Positions 58,760-64,000 of a stretch of DNA of 64,000 nucleotides are shown piece after piece. This DNA is from Flagellimonas yonaguniensis. GTDB lineage: Bacteria > Bacteroidota > Bacteroidia > Flavobacteriales > Flavobacteriaceae. Every line of letters begins with the position of its first letter. Position 1 is the first letter of the stretch. The translations under genes were made by a program, and so were the position numbers. Where the stretch lies: positions 1 through 64,000 of the forward strand of contig NZ_JARFVB010000017.1 of NCBI RefSeq assembly GCF_029193885.1, written 5' to 3'. The notes under the pieces are model-generated. The model saw only the letters and a list, made by a program, of their open reading frames with translations. It searched no databases and was not told where the DNA came from.

Positions 58760-61542
58760 AACCTCATAAACCTTGGACCTCCGCCTCGTTTATTAGGTGC
58801 TCCTTTACCTCCAAATGAATCAAACTTGATGGTTAAACTCCCCATAAAGTAGCGTTTGAGGACAGTTCCTTGAAAATCCTGAACAAAATCCTGCCCCGTT
58901 GTCCTTCGTGTATTGATGTTCTGATTGAGCAAATCGTAGGCCAGTACCTTTAACGTTGCTTTTTTCTTGAACATTTGCAAGCCAAGACTCATGTTCCAAA
59001 ATATAGCGTCCTTATCAAATCCATCCCCCAAATTACCATTATAGCTGTAGGTAATATCATTTCCGAAAACTACATTTTTAGGCCAATACGAAGTCAATTT
59101 GAGCGCAAGATTGTGGGTTGTAAAATCAATATCCTCCACATTTTCCAGATTATATCGAGTAGAACTTATTCCGATACGGTACTCAGGCTCTATCTCGAGC
59201 ATCTCTTTGTAATTGAACAAAAGTCCAAGCCTTGGGTTAAAACTAAAGTTCTTTGCTTCCAACCTTCTGCCATTGGTAAAACCTACCTGTTTACTGATGT
59301 TGAAACCCGGTCCTATAGTAAACTTTAGAGTGTAAACACTATCCTTTTTGATTTGCTTGGAATAATTGACGCCCATCCATCCATTGTAATTGCCGTCCAC
59401 ATTCTCATAGGTGGTGGTTCGGATGAAATTTTCATCCGTAGTGGTTATTGACACCACCTTATCCTGTTCAAAATTGATTCCCGAATAAGCGAACAAGCCC
59501 GTTCTATCTTTCCAATTATAGTTGTTGAAGTTCAAATAAACGCTATGGTTCACTTCTGGACCCAAATTGGGGTTACCTTCAATAATGTTCAATGGGTTGC
59601 TCACATTGGGAACAGGTTGCAACTGGTTTACCGAAGGTAAATTGAGTCGTGAGTTATACCGGATACTTATTCTTTTGCTTCCCACATTATAATTGAAGAA
59701 CGAACCCAACAAAAACTTACTATAGTCCTTGGAAAAAGTGGTGGACTGGATAAAATCCTCGTTATCCAAAGCTATCTGCTCCAATCTCGCCCTTACATTG
59801 AACCGGAATTTTTTACCATTGGAGCCAAATCTAATTTCAGGTGCATGCTTATTGGTATTGAAATTAAAGTCGGAACTTAACATCTCATTATACACATACG
59901 CCCCGCTAACCTCATCAAAATTGGAAACGGAACGTTCATTTTTTTGCTCATTGTTCTCGTAGCTATACCTGAAATCCACATATAAATCCTTGTTCAAAGG
60001 TTGACGGTAAGCCGCCCCAACCTCATAACTGTCATTCGAATTATCTATAATGGTCTGTTGATCCAACTCCTGTTCACTTGGGTCATCACCAAAAATGCTA
60101 CTTTGTGAGTTTATAAAGGACTCTGAGTCGTTTACACTGTTATTGTTATTGAAGAATACCCTGACATATCCACCCAAAGTATCCAGCTTCTTCATCAACT
60201 CAACCCGATTACTGAAATTTCTACGGAATCCATCCGTTGTCTCCAAAGAATTGTTACGGTTGATCAAATTACCATCCTCATCACGTGACTCTGTATTTTC
60301 CGCATTGGTGGAATTGGTATTGTTCACACTCAAATTAGGTTGAACTGTAATTCGAGTGGTCTTGTCAATATCAAACTCCAAATTGGCCGAACCTTGATTG
60401 GAATTGGTGGTCCCCACAAAACTGGTTTCCGTATCGGTAAAAAAACTGCCATCGGGCAAAATGTTCTCCCTAGAGATTTTTTCATCATTATATGAGTCAC
60501 TGTAGGAGAAAAAATAATTGCCATCCACTCGGTACTTTCCTTTATCCTGATCAGCATAGCTTGCACCCAATGTTGAGGACGTAGTGATTCCTTGTCCAAA
60601 CCCAAAAGACATATTACCTATGGTAAATCCACCGTTCCTGTTGAACCCTATTCCTCCTCCTCTGGCATTACCCACCATTTCATATATCTCATCAAAGGAA
60701 AAACCAGGGTTGTTGATATTGTTGGAGCTTCCCAGAACACTTATTCGCTGGGTATCGTTAAAGTAATTGACCAAACCATTGGCCTGGTAGCGGTCATCTG
60801 TTCCATATCCTCCTGAAAGGCGCCCCATGTACCCTTTGTTCTTATCTTCTTTGAGTGTAAGGTTGATGGTTTTGTTCTCGCCATCACCTTCTTCGCCGAT
60901 AAACTCTTGCTCCTTTGTCTTGGTATCAGTGATCTGGATTTTGCTGATGATGTCCTTGGAAAGCGTTTTTGTGGCCACTTTTGGGTCTGTGCTAAAAAAG
61001 ACCTGTCCGTTTACCAGCACTTGGTTGACCTCTTTGCCATTTACCGTAATGGTTCCATCGCTGTCCACTTCCACACCGGGCAACTTCTTCAGTACATCTT
61101 CCACAGTGGCATCGGGCCGGGTCTTGAAGGAATCCGCATTGAATTCCAAGGTATCCTTTTTTACAGTAATGGGCACCCGCTCCCCAATAAGATCGATCCC
61201 CTCCAATTGTTGCACTTGTTCTTCCATTTTAATGGTACCCACTTCAATCACAGGCTGCAAGGCAACCTCCTTGGTTTGCGATTCGAATCCATTGGAAGAA
61301 AAAGCCAAACGGGCTTTTTTGTAAGCGGTTTTCCCTTCCAGCGCAAAAATTCCTTGTGCATTGGTTATGGTATAAGTAATTAAACTGCTGTCCCTTAAAG
61401 TCTCGGCATAAATAGTCGCTGCCTCTATGGGCGAACCCGTAGCGGCATCCACAATTTTACCTTTGACCAAAAATTCTTGTCCGTATGAGTTAAAAGAAAT
61501 AAATAAGGGAATAAAAATGAGGTAAGCGTAAAATCTTTTCAA
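58756..61542 (-). CDS. Outer-membrane beta-barrel TonB-type receptor (OMP_b-brl_3)
   Basis: A 928-residue outer-membrane protein with a TTG start at 61542, set by the signal peptide (MKRFYAYLIFIPLFISFNSY); no in-frame ATG lies near. CarboxypepD_reg-like domain (LVKGKIVDAATGSPIEAATI), plug-like region (PDATVEDVLKKLPGVEVDSD, then GTITVNGKEVNQVLVNGQVF), and a barrel of the OMP_b-brl_3 type. The segment FIGEEGDGENKTINLTLKED is diagnostic for this group. It ends in a short tail RGGGPRFMRF. Substrate unknown; not part of a visible operon. Confidence 0.9.
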   Translation of the reverse strand: MKRFYAYLIFIPLFISFNSYGQEFLVKGKIVDAATGSPIEAATIYAETLRDSSLITYTITNAQGIFALEGKTAYKKARLAFSSNGFESQTKEVALQPVIEVGTIKMEEQVQQLEGIDLIGERVPITVKKDTLEFNADSFKTRPDATVEDVLKKLPGVEVDSDGTITVNGKEVNQVLVNGQVFFSTDPKVATKTLSKDIISKIQITDTKTKEQEFIGEEGDGENKTINLTLKEDKNKGYMGRLSGGYGTDDRYQANGLVNYFNDTQRISVLGSSNNINNPGFSFDEIYEMVGNARGGGIGFNRNGGFTIGNMSFGFGQGITTSSTLGASYADQDKGKYRVDGNYFFSYSDSYNDEKISRENILPDGSFFTDTETSFVGTTNSNQGSANLEFDIDKTTRITVQPNLSVNNTNSTNAENTESRDEDGNLINRNNSLETTDGFRRNFSNRVELMKKLDTLGGYVRVFFNNNNSVNDSESFINSQSSIFGDDPSEQELDQQTIIDNSNDSYEVGAAYRQPLNKDLYVDFRYSYENNEQKNERSVSNFDEVSGAYVYNEMLSSDFNFNTNKHAPEIRFGSNGKKFRFNVRARLEQIALDNEDFIQSTTFSKDYSKFLLGSFFNYNVGSKRISIRYNSRLNLPSVNQLQPVPNVSNPLNIIEGNPNLGPEVNHSVYLNFNNYNWKDRTGLFAYSGINFEQDKVVSITTTDENFIRTTTYENVDGNYNGWMGVNYSKQIKKDSVYTLKFTIGPGFNISKQVGFTNGRRLEAKNFSFNPRLGLLFNYKEMLEIEPEYRIGISSTRYNLENVEDIDFTTHNLALKLTSYWPKNVVFGNDITYSYNGNLGDGFDKDAIFWNMSLGLQMFKKKATLKVLAYDLLNQNINTRRTTGQDFVQDFQGTVLKRYFMGSLTIKFDSFGGKGAPNKRGGGPRFMRF

Positions 61543-61811
61543 TTGATGGTTGGTTTTTTGATTAGATTGAATTGAATACCAAAATATTATTTTGGAAAAA
61601 CGTCTCCATACCGTTTAACTTAACTTTTAGAAAAAACCCATTGAAAATCCATTTTTCACAAAAAATCCGCAAAAAATTAATGAAATCATATATCTTTTTC
61701 AGATATTACAAAATACTCCAGCCTAACCCCATAGACTGAAAAACATTTCAAGCCAATTTTGACTATCTTGCTTTTGGTTATAATTGATGAATTAAAACAT
61801 CCTTTTTTCGT

Positions 61812-64000
61812 ATGTCCCGGTTATTCAAAACACTACCTATCGCATTCCTGATTCTTATCGCATCCTGTAAAAAAAAGAACAGTTCCGAAACCGATAATCT
61901 TTTCAAGTTCAAAGACTACATTAGTTATCATACCAATGGCAACCAAAGCATTTCCACACCGATAAAAATTGCCTTGGCCCAACAGTTGGAGCAATTTGAA
62001 CTGACCCAGGAATTACCCAAGGACTATTTGGATATTTCACCAAAAGTGGATGGCAAGTTGATTATTGAAAACGGCAGGGAACTTACCTTTCAGCCAACAG
62101 AATATCTACACCCCAATACCGAATATACCATCAGCCTGAAACTCAACAAACTCTTCGAGCAAATAGGAAGTGAGTTTAAGACATACACTTTCAGCTTTAA
62201 GACCATTGCACCGAATTTCAGGGTCAATTTGGGGAATTTACAATCCTACAGCAAGGATTGGCAATACCTTACCGGCACATTGGATGCTTCGGATATACTG
62301 GATGCATCAAAAATAAAAACAGTGCTTTCTGTAAAACAAGGAGAAAAAACCATCCCTGTCAAATGGGACAACACTTCGGACAACGCACAATACTTCAGCT
62401 TTAAAATTGATAGTATTTCCAGAAAAACAGATGATAGCCAACTTACCATTAATTGGACTGGGGATGCCTACAATATTGAAAACAAAGGTTCTGAAACTTA
62501 TCCCATCCCGGGCAAGAACAAATTTGTGATCATTGATGCTAAAACCACATCCGCACCCAATGCCGTGCTTACCCTAAATTTTTCGGAACCTTTAAAGCAG
62601 GACCAAAACCTGAATGGTCTGGTAACCATTGAAAATGCAGAAAGTCTTCGGTACGAAATTAACGGAAACATCTTGAGCGTTTACCCATCCAATAGAATTC
62701 TGGGCGAAGTACGCATCAATGCCTTTCAAGGCATTAAAAGTGAATATGGATTTACTTTGAAGGATAATTTCTCCGAACTGGTCTCTTTTGAGCAGCTAAA
62801 ACCTGCTGTGCGATTGATTTCCAAAGGAACCATTCTCCCCAACGCATCCTCAACGCCCATTTATTTTGAAACCGTCAACCTTGCTGCCGTTGAAGTTCGT
62901 GTGATTCAGGTATATCAGGACAATATGCTCCAGTATCTTCAAAACTATGATTTGACCGAAAATTACAACCCCGATTTTAGACCTGTCGGGCGCAGGGTAG
63001 CCTACAAAGTCATACCTCTAACAGAAGATGGAAACAAAAATACCAGCTATTGGCAGGCACACGGACTTGATTTGTCGGAAATGATCAAAATAAATCCGGG
63101 TTCGTTGTATCGGGTCGAATTTAGTTTCAAAAAAGAACATACTACCTACGATTGTGGCGATGGTGCAGACACTGAAGAATCAACTGCCGAATATGCCTTG
63201 GAGCAAAGCTCAGATGAAGCCTCGCAGGAAGAACGATATTGGGACAACGAAATCTACAATTACAGAAACTACGACTATAACTGGGAGCAACGGGACAACC
63301 CTTGTCACACCGCATATTACAATTACGATAGAATAGCAGCGACGAATCTGTTGGGCAGCGATTTAGGACTCATTGTTAAAAAAGGAAGCAATCGCTCCCA
63401 TCATTTTGCAGTGACCAACCTGCTTACCACGCAACCCGTAGCAAACGCCAAAATAAAGCTGTACAATCATCAACAACAACTTATCGGCGAAGCGACTACC
63501 GATGCCAAGGGCCTTTCCGTTTACGATAGCGATAAGGGCATTGCCTTTGCTGTGGCCGAACACAACAACAATTTTGCCTATGCCAAACTAGCGGACGGGA
63601 ATGCATTGTCCCTCAGTAAGTTTGATATATCGGGAGAGCGACTTCAAAAAGGGCTGCAAGGCTATTTATACACTGAAAGAGGAGTACATAGACCTGGTGA
63701 TGTCATCCACTTGACATTTGTTTTGGATGATAATGCAAATCCTTTGCCCAATGGACATCCAGTAGCTCTGGAAGTGAGCGATGCACGCGGCAAATTGATA
63801 CAGCGAAATGTTTTGAAAGAGGGAAGCATTCCCGTTACTGATGGTCTGTATGCCAAAAAAGAAAAGAATTTCTACTATTTCCCCATTCCAACAGAAGCTA
63901 CGGCCCCAACAGGAAACTGGTCGGCCAAAGTGATAGTGGGAGGGGCGCAATTCAGTAAAACTTTGAAAGTGGCAACCGTTAAGCCAAACCGATTAAAAGT
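61812..64000 (+). CDS. Alpha-2-macroglobulin-like lipoprotein, 5' part
   Basis: A lipoprotein (signal MSRLFKTLPIAFLILIASC, Cys19) cut by the right edge after about 729 residues. Order: Ig-like bacterial macroglobulin domains (TPIKIALAQQLEQFELTQEL; HPNTEYTISLKLNKLFEQIG), MG-type domains, an acidic and Tyr/Asn-rich insertion (residues ~440-510; ADTEESTAEYALEQSS and YNYRNYDYNWEQRDNPC), and the MG2-type TERGVHRPGDVIHLTFVLDD. Such proteins trap proteases in the periplasm or at the surface. The thioester, if any, lies beyond the window. Divergent from the OMP_b-brl receptor. Confidence 0.9.
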   Translation, partial: MSRLFKTLPIAFLILIASCKKKNSSETDNLFKFKDYISYHTNGNQSISTPIKIALAQQLEQFELTQELPKDYLDISPKVDGKLIIENGRELTFQPTEYLHPNTEYTISLKLNKLFEQIGSEFKTYTFSFKTIAPNFRVNLGNLQSYSKDWQYLTGTLDASDILDASKIKTVLSVKQGEKTIPVKWDNTSDNAQYFSFKIDSISRKTDDSQLTINWTGDAYNIENKGSETYPIPGKNKFVIIDAKTTSAPNAVLTLNFSEPLKQDQNLNGLVTIENAESLRYEINGNILSVYPSNRILGEVRINAFQGIKSEYGFTLKDNFSELVSFEQLKPAVRLISKGTILPNASSTPIYFETVNLAAVEVRVIQVYQDNMLQYLQNYDLTENYNPDFRPVGRRVAYKVIPLTEDGNKNTSYWQAHGLDLSEMIKINPGSLYRVEFSFKKEHTTYDCGDGADTEESTAEYALEQSSDEASQEERYWDNEIYNYRNYDYNWEQRDNPCHTAYYNYDRIAATNLLGSDLGLIVKKGSNRSHHFAVTNLLTTQPVANAKIKLYNHQQQLIGEATTDAKGLSVYDSDKGIAFAVAEHNNNFAYAKLADGNALSLSKFDISGERLQKGLQGYLYTERGVHRPGDVIHLTFVLDDNANPLPNGHPVALEVSDARGKLIQRNVLKEGSIPVTDGLYAKKEKNFYYFPIPTEATAPTGNWSAKVIVGGAQFSKTLKVATVKPNRLK

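Noticed and set aside
61580-61596. CCAAAAT-ATT-ATTTTGG inverted repeat near the OMP_b-brl start
   Set aside because: Seven-base arms in AT-rich DNA with no second copy; too weak to call an operator.
61689-61709. TATCT-TTTTC-AGATA palindrome upstream of the macroglobulin-like gene
   Set aside because: Looks like a SatD array unit but has a 15-nt instead of 20-nt span, stands alone, and is likely chance in AT-rich DNA.

Overview
The window looks like chromosome of a marine-type member of the Flavobacteriaceae (Bacteroidota), closest in flavour to the Muricauda/Allomuricauda group; the family is inferred with good confidence, the genus only weakly. Grounds: SusC/SusD and several CarboxypepD-plug TonB receptors, a Porin_10 protein, DUF6607, DUF5522, DUF4136, DUF4230 and GSCFA proteins, lysS with a C-terminal extension, moderate-to-low GC, weak Shine-Dalgarno sites, and Bacteroidota-type promoters (TTG around -33, TAnnTTTG around -7) that can be read directly ahead of several genes. 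No phage, transposase, CRISPR array or tRNA was seen.

Layout. 0-9 kb: a possible rRNA-operon leader running off the left edge, a Porin_10 porin, an unknown secreted protein, and a SusC-SusD-lipoprotein uptake locus. 9-20.8 kb: rnhB, a large propeller lipoprotein, an OmpA/TapB pair, a CPBP protease, lipB, a YqaE/Pmp3 peptide, a membrane-tethered LuxR-type regulator, a CGDS thioredoxin-like protein and lysS. 20.9-30.1 kb: TonB receptor, SLC13 transporter, an acidic repeat protein, a DUF5117/5118-type zinc metalloprotease and a Spy-like protein. 30.1-31.7 kb: an array of five 28-bp-period hairpins directly upstream of a translationally coupled SatD-DUF3307 pair. 31.7-37 kb: a divergent haem/iron acquisition locus (TonB receptor and HmuY-like lipoprotein against DUF6607 and an FMN-binding flavinylation-site protein) with two copies of a Fur-like operator in the control region. 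37-39.2 kb: a cysteine-less ArsC-fold protein and an AsmA-like protein.

39.2-41.3 kb is the most accessory-looking part: a long spacer with a foldable three-way-junction element, a fulvocin C-related bacteriocin-like lipoprotein, an intercistronic hairpin, a membrane-anchored TlpA-type thioredoxin, and a 31-residue transmembrane peptide that is only readable through a -1 shift at an A7 run. 41.4-52.3 kb: hemL, a spacer packed with dispersed palindromic repeats, a small operon (HERIH protein, D-cysteine desulfhydrase-like enzyme, glucosaminidase-LysM lipoprotein), DUF5522, DUF4136, aromatic amino acid hydroxylase, an M61-like peptidase, DUF4230, and a GSCFA protein carrying an in-frame copy of one of the dispersed repeats. 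52.3-64 kb: alaS, the M23-MerR-LemA-TPM-TPM operon, a small lipoprotein, an OMP_b-brl TonB-type receptor with a TTG start, and the 5' part of an alpha-2-macroglobulin-like lipoprotein cut by the right edge.

The strongest candidates for something undescribed are (i) the covarying hairpin array ahead of SatD-DUF3307, (ii) the fulvocin-like operon with its structured leader and frameshifted peptide, and (iii) a conserved element placed just upstream of three terminators.
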